Source: UBA2402 sp037139735 (GTDB lineage: Bacteria > Planctomycetota > Phycisphaerae > Phycisphaerales > UBA1924). From it: a DNA stretch of 64,000 nt. Of the stretch, positions 25,735 to 35,162 are shown piece after piece. The stretch is taken from positions 32,203 through 96,202 of the forward strand of contig JBAXFU010000002.1 in NCBI GenBank assembly GCA_037139735.1, in the 5' to 3' direction. Below the pieces are notes generated by a model. That model was given only the letters and a program-made list of their open reading frames with translations. It made no database searches and had not been told where the DNA came from. A program made the position numbers and the translations under genes. Positions within the stretch are counted from its first letter, which is position 1; each line of letters starts with the position of its first letter.

Positions 25735-28413
25735 TCATGCCCGCGACAGGCGAACGGCCACCACCTTGTAGTCGGGACACTTGCTGACCGGATCCACCCA
25801 CGGTCCCACGACGCAGTTCGTTCGCGTCTCGGGATGATGAAAGCTCATGAACGAGACGCCCGGCTGCACCCGCTCCGACACTCGAACCGGCGCCTCGGTC
25901 GCTCCCCAGCGACTCGTCACCCGGACACGGTCGCCTTCCCCGACCTTCAAGGCGGCGGCATCGACGGGATGCATCTCCACCTCGTCCGCCGGAGCCAGTT
26001 CGATGCTCGGCGTCCGCCGAGTCATCGTGCCGACGTTGTAGTGATCGAGCACCCGCCCGGTGATCAGCACGGTCGGATACGTTCCGTCGATGGCGTCCTG
26101 CGGCGGCAGGTGATCGACGCAACTCAGCCGCGCCCTGCCGCGCACGAAGGCTTCGGCATGCACCGTCGACGTGCCCGGATGTCCCGCAGCGGGACAAGGC
26201 CACTGCACGCCGTCACCCTTCACGCGTTCTCGCGTCACCCCGCCGAAGAGCGCGGGGGCCACGAGCGCCACTTCATCGAGCACGGCCGCCGGATCGGGCG
26301 CGTGCCACGACGCGCCCATGGCCGACGCGACGTCGCGGATCACATGCCAGTCCGGCCTCGCTCCGAAGGGCGGCTCCACCGCCGCCTGCACATGCTGCAT
26401 GCGACGCTCGCCATTGGTGAAGGTGCCCTCCTGTTCGAGCACGCAGGCCGCCGGAAAGACGACGTGGGCCAACTCGGCCGTGCCCGTCATGAAGAGTTCC
26501 TGCACGATCAGCAAGTCGAGTTTCTTGAGCGCCGCCAGCACGTGCGCCGTGTTGGGGTCCGACTGCACGACGTCTTCGCCCTGGATCCACAATCCCTTGA
26601 GTCGCCCGTCGACGGCGGCGTCGTACATCTCGGGGATGGTCTTGCCGGGCCGGCGGGGGGGCGGCGTTCCCCACAATCGGCCGAGCCGATCGCGAGCATC
26701 CTCGTCGTCGAGCTTGAGATACCCCGGCAAGGCGTAGGGTTGCGCGCCCATGTCGGCGTTCCCCTGCACGTTGTTCTGGCCTCGCAGCGGCAGCATGCCC
26801 GCGCCCGGCTTGCCGAGCGAACCGGTCAGCAATCCGAGGTTGCAGTAGGCCATCACGCCCGCCACGCCCTGCGACTGCTCGGAGAGCCCCAGCCCGCTGA
26901 CGAACAACGCGGGCCCCGCTCCGATGAAACCCGCCGCTCGGCGAAGCGCGTCTTCCCCGACGCGCGTCGTCGCGCACAGGTCCGCCAGCGATTGCGATCC
27001 CAGGAACGTCGCGAGCGATTCGAGCCCCTCGCACCTTCGATCGACGTAGTCGCGATCGATCAGGTTCTCCTCCAGCAGCACCTTCGTCAACGCGTTGAAG
27101 AGGGCCACGTTGCCGCCCGGCCACACGGGCAGGTGCACGTCGGCGTACTCGGCCAACTCGGTTCGCCGGGGATCGATGACGATCAGCCTCGCGCCGCGAA
27201 GCGCCGCCTGCTTGAGCCTCGCCCCGACCACCGGGTGAGCCTCGGTGGGGTTGGCCCCCGCGATCACGATCGTCCTGGCCCGCTCGATGTCGACATACGA
27301 GGCGGTCGCCGCCCCCGTTCCCGTCACCAGCGACAACGCCACCGCCGTCGACGAGTGGCACACCCTCGCGCAGCAGTCCGTGTTGTTGGTGCCGATCACG
27401 CTGCGGAAGAGCTTCTGCAACAAGTAGGCCGCCTCGTTGGTCGAGCGGGAACTCGTCATGGTGCCCAAGGCGTCGGGCCCGGATTCGTCGCGAACCTCTT
27501 GAAGCCGCCGTGCCGCAAAGCCGATGGCTTCGGCCCACGACGCGGCGCGAAAGCCGCCGTGCTCGCGGATCAGCGGCGTGGTGAGGCGATCCGGCGAGCG
27601 GTGATACGCGTGCGAATAGCGGCCCTTGACGCAGAGGTGACCGTTGTTGACCGCGGCCCCTTCGACGCCGTTGATGCGGAGGACCACGCCCCCGGAACTC
27701 TCCACACGCACGCGGCAGCCCACGCCGCAATACCCGCAGACCGACTCGGTGACCTTCGACGGCGCGGCGGGCGAGGGGCCGCGGTCGCGATCGGAGATGG
27801 CGCCCGTCGGGCATGCATCGACGCACGCGCCGCACGCCACGCACTCGCTCTCCGCGAATCGCTCGCCCGGACCGAAGATCAAGCGAGTGCGGCCCCCGCG
27901 CCCCTCGATTCCATAGACGAACTGACCCTGCACCTGCTCGCAGGTGTTGAGGCACAATCGACACGTGATGCACGCCCCGCGATCGAACCGCATGTACGGG
28001 TGCGAATCGTCGATCGCGTGAACGGGTCCGCCGCAGTCGCCCACGGGAGACTGCACCCCGTGCCTCGACAACAGCCGTTCGAACGGCGTGCCCGAGGCGT
28101 TCGCCCGAAACGGGCCGGGCGAAGCCGCGACGGTCAGCGTCAGCAGGTCGTGCCGCAGCGCCTCGAGCCGAGGCGTCGTCGTGCGAATCTCGAGTCCGGC
28201 GACCAGCGGGGTGTGGCACGCGGCCTGCATCCGCTGTCCCGAGATCTCCACCATGCACAGGCGACACCCGCCTTCGGGCGACACGTGGGGCGAATGGCAC
28301 AAGGTGGGAATGTCGATGCCCGCTCGTCGACCCGCCGCCAGGATCGTCTCGCCGCGGCGAACGTCCACCTCGAGTCCGTCGATCATCGCGATGGTGCGGA
28401 CGGTCGCGCTCAT
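25735..28413 (-). CDS. fdhA: NAD-dependent formate dehydrogenase, catalytic (alpha) subunit
   Basis: It oxidises formate to CO2 (or the reverse) at a molybdenum- or tungsten-bis-MGD centre. In 892 residues it has a [2Fe-2S] ferredoxin domain (C39, C50, C53, C66), two [4Fe-4S] sites (C148/151/154/158 and C191/194/197/201), another [4Fe-4S] site (C226/229/233/261), then the molybdopterin oxidoreductase domains. C352 in 'DCCARVCHSS' stands where selenocysteine occurs in FdhF, so this is a cysteine enzyme. The His-Cys3 cluster usual after the [2Fe-2S] domain in NuoG-like enzymes is not seen. The start overlaps the fdhB stop by four bases (ATGA). Confidence 0.94.
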   Translation of the reverse strand: MSATVRTIAMIDGLEVDVRRGETILAAGRRAGIDIPTLCHSPHVSPEGGCRLCMVEISGQRMQAACHTPLVAGLEIRTTTPRLEALRHDLLTLTVAASPGPFRANASGTPFERLLSRHGVQSPVGDCGGPVHAIDDSHPYMRFDRGACITCRLCLNTCEQVQGQFVYGIEGRGGRTRLIFGPGERFAESECVACGACVDACPTGAISDRDRGPSPAAPSKVTESVCGYCGVGCRVRVESSGGVVLRINGVEGAAVNNGHLCVKGRYSHAYHRSPDRLTTPLIREHGGFRAASWAEAIGFAARRLQEVRDESGPDALGTMTSSRSTNEAAYLLQKLFRSVIGTNNTDCCARVCHSSTAVALSLVTGTGAATASYVDIERARTIVIAGANPTEAHPVVGARLKQAALRGARLIVIDPRRTELAEYADVHLPVWPGGNVALFNALTKVLLEENLIDRDYVDRRCEGLESLATFLGSQSLADLCATTRVGEDALRRAAGFIGAGPALFVSGLGLSEQSQGVAGVMAYCNLGLLTGSLGKPGAGMLPLRGQNNVQGNADMGAQPYALPGYLKLDDEDARDRLGRLWGTPPPRRPGKTIPEMYDAAVDGRLKGLWIQGEDVVQSDPNTAHVLAALKKLDLLIVQELFMTGTAELAHVVFPAACVLEQEGTFTNGERRMQHVQAAVEPPFGARPDWHVIRDVASAMGASWHAPDPAAVLDEVALVAPALFGGVTRERVKGDGVQWPCPAAGHPGTSTVHAEAFVRGRARLSCVDHLPPQDAIDGTYPTVLITGRVLDHYNVGTMTRRTPSIELAPADEVEMHPVDAAALKVGEGDRVRVTSRWGATEAPVRVSERVQPGVSFMSFHHPETRTNCVVGPWVDPVSKCPDYKVVAVRLSRA

Positions 28414-30044
28414 GGCGTGGCTCCCGACGCACCGATGCGGCCCATGATGCGAAGGACCGTTTCGACGGGTCCCGGGGTCTCGCGCCCGAAGGCGCAGAGG
28501 CTTGCGTCGCGCATCAGCGACAGGATCCCGAGCGTTTCGGGGAGATCTCGCTCCGGGAGGCCTGCCGCGATCACCGCGTGGAGCCGTTGGGAGCCGAGTC
28601 GGCACGGGGTGCACTTCCCGCACGACTCATCGCGCATGAAGGCGACGAGATGTCGCAGGAGCGCGGACCAATCCGTGCCCTTGGGGATCGCGACCAGTCC
28701 GCCGTGTCCGAGATTGATGCCGGCCCTGGCCATCGCCGCGAAGCAGATGGGCACGTCCCAGCGGTCCGGGGTCACGATGCTCCCCATCGGACCGCCGATC
28801 AGGACGGCCTCGAGGTCCGAACCGTCTCGGCCGCCGCCGCCAAGGTCGACGATCGCCTCGCGGAGCGGCATGCCGAACTCTACTTCCACGATGCCGGGTC
28901 TCGCGAAGCCGCGGTTGAAGCACAAGGCCTTGGTGCCGCGGCTTTCAGTCGTTCCCATGGCGGCGTAGGCCCGCGAGCCGTTCCTGAGGAGCCACCCGAT
29001 ATTGGCGAGCGTTTCCACGTTGTCCACCACGGTGGGCATGCCGAAGAGTCCGGACTCGACGGGAAAGGGCGGGCGAGGCCGCACCTCGCCCCGCTGGCCC
29101 TCGATCGCGGCCAGAAGGGCGGTTTCCTCGCCGCAGACATACGACCCCTGCCCTCGAACCACTTCGACCTCGAAGCCGACGTACGGACCAATCCTGCCCC
29201 GCTCGGAGGCTTCGACGATCGCTCGGTGCAGGGCGGTGCAGGCGACCGGATACTCGTGACGGATGAAAATGATGCCCTTGGAGGCCCCGACCGCCCGTGC
29301 CGCGATGGCCATGCCTTCGAGGATGGCGTGCGGATCTCGCTCCATGAGTTCGCGGTCGATGAAGGAACCGGGGTCGCCTTCGTCGCCGTTGGCCACGATG
29401 TACTTGATCGAGCCTCGGGCCGCGGCGGCAAGCTGCCACTTGCGACCGGTCAGGTACGCCGCACCGCCACGTCCCTTCACTCCCGACTCGAGCACGCACC
29501 GCACGATCGACGCCGGATCCATGCCCAAGGCGGCGTCGAGGCCTTCATAGGGGGAACGCCCGCCGTGGCACCCGCCGGGGATCAGTCGCTCGGTCACGAC
29601 GGGCGACCTGGCGACGCACCGCACCAGCGGCGGGGCTGGATGCGGACGGCCCGGGCCCGCGGCCGCATCGGCGACGGTCGCATCCGGCACGACCTCGTCC
29701 TTGGGCGTCATGAAGACCGGGGAGCGATCGCAGTAGCCCAGGCAGTAAACCGGATGACAGGACGATCCCTCGGCCAACGCCTTCGAGACGGCCAGCCCGC
29801 CATTGAGGAGACATGAAGTCCCGGCACAGACGCGGACGGCGTCGGGCGAGACGTGCATTTCAGTGAAGGAGGAGATCGCTCCCCGCAGCGTTGCGACAGA
29901 CATCCCGTGCTTCGCGGCCACGGTCTGCAGCCCTTCGACGGTCAGCGAGGTGAATCCCGATTGACGGACCAGGTCGGGAAGGACGACATCCGGGTTGTGA
30001 TCGACGGAACAACGCTCGCGACGAGCCCGGGCATGGTCGGACAT
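28410..30044 (-). CDS. fdhB: Formate dehydrogenase, fused NuoE/NuoF-like (gamma-beta) subunit
   Basis: This subunit passes electrons from the catalytic subunit to NAD+. Residues 1-130 form a NuoE/FdsG-like [2Fe-2S] domain with C73, C78, C101 and C105. The rest is NuoF/FdsB-like: the FMN/NADH region has 'GRGGAAYLTGRKW' and 'ANGDEGDPGSF', and the [4Fe-4S] motif is 'ESCGKCTPCRLG'. In Cupriavidus-type enzymes these are two proteins; here they are one of 544 residues. The start at 30044 has a GGGAGG ribosome binding site. fdhA follows with an ATGA overlap and fhs ends 46 bases upstream. Confidence 0.93.
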   Translation of the reverse strand: MSDHARARRERCSVDHNPDVVLPDLVRQSGFTSLTVEGLQTVAAKHGMSVATLRGAISSFTEMHVSPDAVRVCAGTSCLLNGGLAVSKALAEGSSCHPVYCLGYCDRSPVFMTPKDEVVPDATVADAAAGPGRPHPAPPLVRCVARSPVVTERLIPGGCHGGRSPYEGLDAALGMDPASIVRCVLESGVKGRGGAAYLTGRKWQLAAAARGSIKYIVANGDEGDPGSFIDRELMERDPHAILEGMAIAARAVGASKGIIFIRHEYPVACTALHRAIVEASERGRIGPYVGFEVEVVRGQGSYVCGEETALLAAIEGQRGEVRPRPPFPVESGLFGMPTVVDNVETLANIGWLLRNGSRAYAAMGTTESRGTKALCFNRGFARPGIVEVEFGMPLREAIVDLGGGGRDGSDLEAVLIGGPMGSIVTPDRWDVPICFAAMARAGINLGHGGLVAIPKGTDWSALLRHLVAFMRDESCGKCTPCRLGSQRLHAVIAAGLPERDLPETLGILSLMRDASLCAFGRETPGPVETVLRIMGRIGASGATP

Positions 30045-30090
30045 GGCTGCCTCCCGACGATGGTAGCCGTCGCCCGACGGGGCTCGCGTG

Positions 30091-32001
30091 TCAGAAGAGG
30101 CCGTCGATGCGTCCGGTCGCCGGATCGAGGTCCACATCGATGAAGGCCGGGCGACCGGAGAGGCCGGGCATCGTCCGCATCGATCCGACGAGCGGATAGA
30201 TGAACCCGGCTCCCAAGGAGAGCCGCATGTCGCGAACGCTGATGCGGAACCCCTCGGGCGCGTTCTTGAGTTCGGGATTGTCGCTGAACGAGAGGTGCGT
30301 CTTGGCCATGCAAATCGGCAGGTAGCCGCACCCGAGCGACTCGTACTTTCGGATCTTGGCGATCGCCTCGTCGGAGAAGTCCGCGCCCGACGCCCCGTAC
30401 GAGCGGGCGATCGTCTGCACCTTCTCCTCGATGCTCGAGTTGACGTCGTAGAGGTGGCGGAACGTCGACGGACGATCGCACGCGGCGACGACGGCCCTCG
30501 CGACCGCCGCCGCGCCGGCCCCGCCGTCGGCCCACGCCGTCGACTTCTCGGCGGCGAACGCGCCCGCCTCGAGCGCGGCCTTGCGAAGCACCTCCACCTC
30601 GGCCTCCGTGTCGGTCGCGAAGGAGTTGATCGAAACCACCACGGGAATGCCGTAGGAGACGACGTTGCGGATGTGACGGATCATGTTGGCCAGGCCCGCC
30701 TGCACCAACGCCAGATTCTCCTTGGTATAGGCGTCGTCGAGGGGCTTGCCGGCCACCACCTTCGGTCCGCCGCCGTGCATCTTCGTGGCCCGCACCGTCG
30801 TGACGAGCACCGCGCAGTTCGGGACGAGTCCCGCCGAGCGGCACTTGATGTTCGCGAACTTCTCGAAACCGATGTCCGATCCGAACCCCGCCTCCGTCAC
30901 CACGTAATCGGCGAGCTTGAGCGCGATCTGGTCGGCGACCACCGACGAGTTGCCGTGTGCGATGTTGGCGAAGGGCCCCGCGTGCACGAACACCGGCGTT
31001 CCCTCGATCGTCTGCATCAGGTTGGGCATTAACGCGTCCTTCATCAGGACGGCGGCCGCGCCCGCGACCCCGATGTCGTCGGCGGTCACCATGGCGCCCG
31101 CCCGGTCGAGCCCCACCACCATCCGCCGCAGGCGCGACTGCATGTCGGCCAGGCTCGTGCTCAGCGCCAGAACCGCCATGATCTCGCTCGCCACCGCGAT
31201 GTCGAAGCCGGTGTGGCGAGGGAGGTTCTCCTCAGGCCCCAGGCCGATCTGGATGCGGCGGAGCATCCGGTCGTTCACGTCGACCACGCGGTTCCACGTG
31301 ATCGTCGCGGGATCGATGTCGAGACGGAAGAGTTGTCGCCGCTGCAGGTCGTTGAGCTCGTCGAGGTGCTTGGCCTTGAAGCCGAGCCGCTCGGCCCGTC
31401 GCCGGTGACACGCCGCCAGCGCGGGCCGTCCGGTCGCGTCCTTGCGGCACATCGTCGCCGCCAGCGACGCATCGTCGGGGTGCGTCGCCTCGTAGTGAAT
31501 CCGCGAGTCGATCGCCGCCGCCACCAGGTTGTTCGCCGCCGCGACGGCGTGATTGTCGCCGGTCAGGTGGAGGTTGAACTCCTCCATCGGGATGACCTGG
31601 CTGTAGCCGCCGCCCGCCGCGCCGCCCTTGATGCCGAAGGTCGGCCCCATCGACGGTTGGCGGATGCACGTGAAGACCCGCTTGCGAAGATGCGCGCCGA
31701 TCGCCTGCGAGAGTCCGATCGTCGTGGTCGTCTTCCCTTCGCCCAGCGGGGTGGGCGTGATGGCCGTCACCACCACGTACTTGCCGTTCGGAGCATCCTT
31801 GAGACGGTCCCGAACCGAGAGGTGCACCTTGGCCTTGGTGTGGCCGTAGGGATCGATCTCCGACGAGAGCAACCCGACCTCGGCGGCGAGTTCCGCAATC
31901 GGCTTGGGCGTGGCGGCCTGCGCGATCGCGATGTCGCTGGGGACCGGACGCTTCAGGCTGAGCGGCAGGGGACGGACGGGTTGGCTGATCGCAATCGTCA
32001 T
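30091..32001 (-). CDS. fhs: Formate--tetrahydrofolate ligase
   Basis: Fhs joins formate to tetrahydrofolate using ATP, giving 10-formyl-THF. The 636-residue protein has the P-loop 'TPTPLGEGKTTTTIGL' (about 82-97) and the family segments 'RQPSMGPTFGIKGGAAGGG', 'EEFNLHLTGD' and 'PVFVHAGPFANIAHGNSS'. It stands first in a minus-strand run with fdhB and fdhA, so formate can be oxidised or fixed into folate from one locus. An unsupported 45-residue extension upstream was trimmed at 32001. Confidence 0.96.
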   Translation of the reverse strand: MTIAISQPVRPLPLSLKRPVPSDIAIAQAATPKPIAELAAEVGLLSSEIDPYGHTKAKVHLSVRDRLKDAPNGKYVVVTAITPTPLGEGKTTTTIGLSQAIGAHLRKRVFTCIRQPSMGPTFGIKGGAAGGGYSQVIPMEEFNLHLTGDNHAVAAANNLVAAAIDSRIHYEATHPDDASLAATMCRKDATGRPALAACHRRRAERLGFKAKHLDELNDLQRRQLFRLDIDPATITWNRVVDVNDRMLRRIQIGLGPEENLPRHTGFDIAVASEIMAVLALSTSLADMQSRLRRMVVGLDRAGAMVTADDIGVAGAAAVLMKDALMPNLMQTIEGTPVFVHAGPFANIAHGNSSVVADQIALKLADYVVTEAGFGSDIGFEKFANIKCRSAGLVPNCAVLVTTVRATKMHGGGPKVVAGKPLDDAYTKENLALVQAGLANMIRHIRNVVSYGIPVVVSINSFATDTEAEVEVLRKAALEAGAFAAEKSTAWADGGAGAAAVARAVVAACDRPSTFRHLYDVNSSIEEKVQTIARSYGASGADFSDEAIAKIRKYESLGCGYLPICMAKTHLSFSDNPELKNAPEGFRISVRDMRLSLGAGFIYPLVGSMRTMPGLSGRPAFIDVDLDPATGRIDGLF

Positions 32002-32182
32002 GCTGAGACAGTCCTTGCGCGAGGGGTCTGGCGGCGGCCATGCCGCCATGCCCACCCCCCGAATCGGCGGGTGGACGACAGGTCGCCGCTTCCTATGTCG
32101 GCGAACCTTCGCGCAGGGCATGAAACCGCCCTTCAAGCGGGGTCGAGCATGCCTGCGACATCGACTCCCGTCGAGGTCGCCG

Positions 32183-33637
32183 TCACGCGCGGACCGCGAC
32201 CGGCTTGGGCTCCACGGGTCCGGGGGCGGGCGAGAGGTTGGCGCCGTTGGAGGCGATCACCTGGGCGTACCACCGCCCCGACTCCTTGATGGTGCGTCGA
32301 AGCGTTTGGTAATCGACGTGGATCAGGCCGAAACGGTCCTTGTATCCCTCCGCCCACTCGAAGTTGTCCATGACGGACCAGTGGAAGTAGCCGCGAATGT
32401 CGGCCCCGTCGTCGATGGCCTTTCGCAGTTCGAGCAGGTACCGGCGGGTGAAGTCGATCCGCTGCGGGTCGTGGACCCGGCCGTCCGCGTGCACCCAGTC
32501 GAGGTTGGTCATCCCGTTCTCCGTGATGACCACCGGCAGGCCGTATCGCTCGTGAATGAAGCGGGGTCCCCAGCGGAGCGATTCGGGGACGATGGGCCAG
32601 TTGAGGGCGTTGCGGGCGTGCCCGACGCCGTGATCGACCGAGGTCACGCCCGAGCCGTCGGAACCGGCCTTGACTCGACCGCCGCTGTAGATGTTGAGCC
32701 CGTAGAAATCGAGGGGCTGGGCGATGGTCTCCATGTCGCCCGCGTGCGGGACCGGCGCGTCCTTGCCGAAGGCGGCCAACGCGTCTTCGGGGTAGTGACC
32801 GAGGATCACCGGATCGCCGAACCACGTGTTGGTGAAGAAGTGGCGATCGGTCCCCTTCATCGTCGAGCGACGTGCGGCATCGATGTCCGCGGCCGACTCG
32901 GTCGCCGGAACGTCGACCTTCCCAACGGGGGCCCACCCCACGGTCGGCTTGGTCTTCGCGCGGGCCCGAATGACCTGTGCCGCCCGGCCGTGCGCCAATA
33001 GCGTGTGATGGGAGGCGAGCAAGGCCTGCGAGAAGGGATACTTGATGCCGGGGGCGTGCTTGGTGTCGTAGTGACCAAGTCCGATGTAGATCTGCGGCTC
33101 GTTGAGCGTGATCCAGTGATGCACGCGGTCGGACAGGCGGTCGACGACGACCGCCGCATATTCGGCGAACCACGAGGCGCTGTCCCGGTTGAGCCAGCCG
33201 CCCGCGTGAAAGAGGGCCTGGGGAAAGTCCCAGTGGAAGAGCGTCGCCCACGGCGTGACGCCCTTGGCGAGCAGTTCGTCGACGAGCCGGTCGTAGAAAC
33301 CGAGTCCGGCTTCGCTGACCGTGCCGCGTCCCTCGGGCATCACTCGCGGCCACGCGATCGAGAAGCGATACGCGGCAAGATTCATCTCGCGCATCAGCGC
33401 CACGTCTTCCGCGTAACGCCTCACGTGGTCGCACGACCGCTCCCCCGTGTGCCCGTTCACCACGAGGCCGGGTTGGCGACAGAAGACGTCCCAGACGCTG
33501 TCGCCGCGGCCATGCTCCTGCACGCCGTCCTCGATCTGGTACGAGGCGGAGGCGGCTCCCCAGACGAAGCCGGCCGGGAACGTCGAGCCCGAGTTCATGC
33601 CCGATGACGAGAAGTTGGAGATTGAAAGTCGATCCAT
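32183..33637 (-). CDS. Beta-glucosidase, glycoside hydrolase family 1
   Basis: A 484-residue retaining glycosidase that removes terminal beta-linked sugars, most often glucose from cello- or laminari-oligosaccharides. It has the N-terminal family signature 'FVWGAASASYQIEDG', the acid/base E180 in 'TLNEP' and the nucleophile E373 in 'VITENG'. No signal peptide is seen, so it should act in the cytoplasm on imported oligosaccharides. It lies 19 bases after the GH16 gene on the same strand, suggesting that the two act in sequence. Confidence 0.95.
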   Translation of the reverse strand: MDRLSISNFSSSGMNSGSTFPAGFVWGAASASYQIEDGVQEHGRGDSVWDVFCRQPGLVVNGHTGERSCDHVRRYAEDVALMREMNLAAYRFSIAWPRVMPEGRGTVSEAGLGFYDRLVDELLAKGVTPWATLFHWDFPQALFHAGGWLNRDSASWFAEYAAVVVDRLSDRVHHWITLNEPQIYIGLGHYDTKHAPGIKYPFSQALLASHHTLLAHGRAAQVIRARAKTKPTVGWAPVGKVDVPATESAADIDAARRSTMKGTDRHFFTNTWFGDPVILGHYPEDALAAFGKDAPVPHAGDMETIAQPLDFYGLNIYSGGRVKAGSDGSGVTSVDHGVGHARNALNWPIVPESLRWGPRFIHERYGLPVVITENGMTNLDWVHADGRVHDPQRIDFTRRYLLELRKAIDDGADIRGYFHWSVMDNFEWAEGYKDRFGLIHVDYQTLRRTIKESGRWYAQVIASNGANLSPAPGPVEPKPVAVRA

Positions 33638-33656
33638 CAGAAAGCCGTCCTGGCGA

Positions 33657-35078
33657 TCAGCACGATGATCGCTCCCACGCAGTGAAGAACACCCCGACGT
33701 CCGCGCCGTCGATGCCGCCGTCCTGATTCACGTCCGCCCGCGACCCCCCGTCCTCCCACGCGTCGAAGAAGGCCTCGAGATCCGCGCCGTCGATCCCTCC
33801 ATCGCGATTGAAGTCGGAAATGCAGGGGGGGCACGAGATGGGACCGAACTGCAGATCGTCGAAGAAGACCGAACCGGTCGCCGTGGCGGGTTGCCGGAAC
33901 TCGACCAGCAGGCGTGCGCGAGCCGCGCCGGCGGGGACTTCCGCCCCGATCACGCGTCGAAACCACTCGCCGGGGGGCGTCGTGGCGTCGGCCGCCACGA
34001 CCGATTCGCGGGAGATGACTGCGTTCGAGGAGGTCCGCCACTCGATGATCATGGAGGCGACGTTGGCGCCCGCGATCCGGTCCGAGGAGGCGGTCTGGAA
34101 CCAGCCCGTCGCCGCCATGGTCTGTCCGGTCGTCACGAGGACGTCTTGCGCGATCCACGAGGTGTTGGCGCCGCCGGTGAAGTTACCGAAGAGCTTGCCG
34201 GAAGCGACGCCGGTGCGAACGACGCCCGCATCCGTGAACGCGTTCCCGGAACGGATCCAGCCGAAGAAGGGCACTTGTCCGGTGGGGCCGCGGCTCTCGA
34301 ATCCGCCGTTGGAGATTTGCGAGACAGGTTCGATCTGTTCATAGGCCCGAACCCAGTCGACCACCATCTGCTGCGGAAAGGGCGTCGAGGCGTTGGGATT
34401 GCCGGGCCATTGACCCCCGACCGCGACGTTCAGGATGATGTACATCGGGACGGAGGGGATGCCGCCGTTGATGTTGGTGGACCGACGCACGCCGTCGACG
34501 AAGAAGTCGATCCGGTCCGGGTACCACTCGCAGGCGAAGGTGTGGAAGTCGGCCGAGAAGTCGGGGCCGCTGAACGACGAGGACTGGGAGAGCGGCGATG
34601 ACGAGGCGCCCCAGTGATTCGTGAAGTACACCTTCGTCGGCTCGTGGCCGAGGAGTTCCATGATGTCGATCTCGGGCGGCCATGCGTTCTGGGGGAGCAG
34701 CCAGAAGGCCGGCCAGATCCCCTGCCCGCGAGGCAGCCGAGCCCTCATCTCGAAACGCCCGTACCGCTGCAGGAAGCTGGTCCGCGTGTTGATCCTCGCC
34801 GAGGCGTACGGAGGGTTGAAGCGAGCGTCGCGCGTGGCGGTGATGGCCATGAAACCATCCCTCACGGAGACGTTGCTGGCCTGGTAGTACTGCAGTTCGC
34901 TGTTGTAGGGCCAGCGTCCGGTTTCGTTGCTCCAGGTGGAGGCATCCAGCGACGAACCGTCGAACTCGTCGGAAAACGTCAATCGCCACAGATCGCCCGG
35001 ACATTGCGCGGACGCCAATCCCGCCGCCGTCGCGAGCGAGAGGGCGGCAAGTTGGAAACGAAGGACACCCACGAGCAT
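33657..35078 (-). CDS. Secreted GH16 beta-glucanase with CBM-like and dockerin-like domains
   Basis: A 473-residue exported endo-beta-glucanase (laminarinase/lichenase type). The signal peptide occupies residues 1-25. The GH16 domain spans about 28-255, with catalytic E136-x-D138-x-x-E141 in 'EIDIMELLG'. A jelly-roll carbohydrate-binding-like module (about 260-415, 'NGGFESRG...') follows. The last 55 residues hold two EF-hand-like dockerin repeats (D-x-N-x-D-G) and end in a terminal cysteine. The matching tail on the neighbouring gene suggests a shared surface-sorting or assembly signal. The start at 35078 lies just before the signal peptide. Confidence 0.9.
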   Translation of the reverse strand: MLVGVLRFQLAALSLATAAGLASAQCPGDLWRLTFSDEFDGSSLDASTWSNETGRWPYNSELQYYQASNVSVRDGFMAITATRDARFNPPYASARINTRTSFLQRYGRFEMRARLPRGQGIWPAFWLLPQNAWPPEIDIMELLGHEPTKVYFTNHWGASSSPLSQSSSFSGPDFSADFHTFACEWYPDRIDFFVDGVRRSTNINGGIPSVPMYIILNVAVGGQWPGNPNASTPFPQQMVVDWVRAYEQIEPVSQISNGGFESRGPTGQVPFFGWIRSGNAFTDAGVVRTGVASGKLFGNFTGGANTSWIAQDVLVTTGQTMAATGWFQTASSDRIAGANVASMIIEWRTSSNAVISRESVVAADATTPPGEWFRRVIGAEVPAGAARARLLVEFRQPATATGSVFFDDLQFGPISCPPCISDFNRDGGIDGADLEAFFDAWEDGGSRADVNQDGGIDGADVGVFFTAWERSSC

Positions 35079-35162
35079 GAACAGGAGAGGAGGAGCGTCG
35101 GACACGGGAAAGGCCGGGGCGTCCGTCAAGATCGCCGCGGCCGAGGTTGCTCGGGTCGGCGA

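Noticed and set aside
27340..27380. Selenocysteine in formate dehydrogenase
   Set aside because: The catalytic position encodes Cys (C352) with an ordinary codon; no in-frame TGA occurs, and the peroxidase at 56709 is also a cysteine type.
32002..32182. Possible folate or ZTP riboswitch in the leader of fhs
   Set aside because: The leader is GC-rich with small hairpins, but the conserved ZTP core (CCGCCUGGGC-like) and THF-type motifs are not present.
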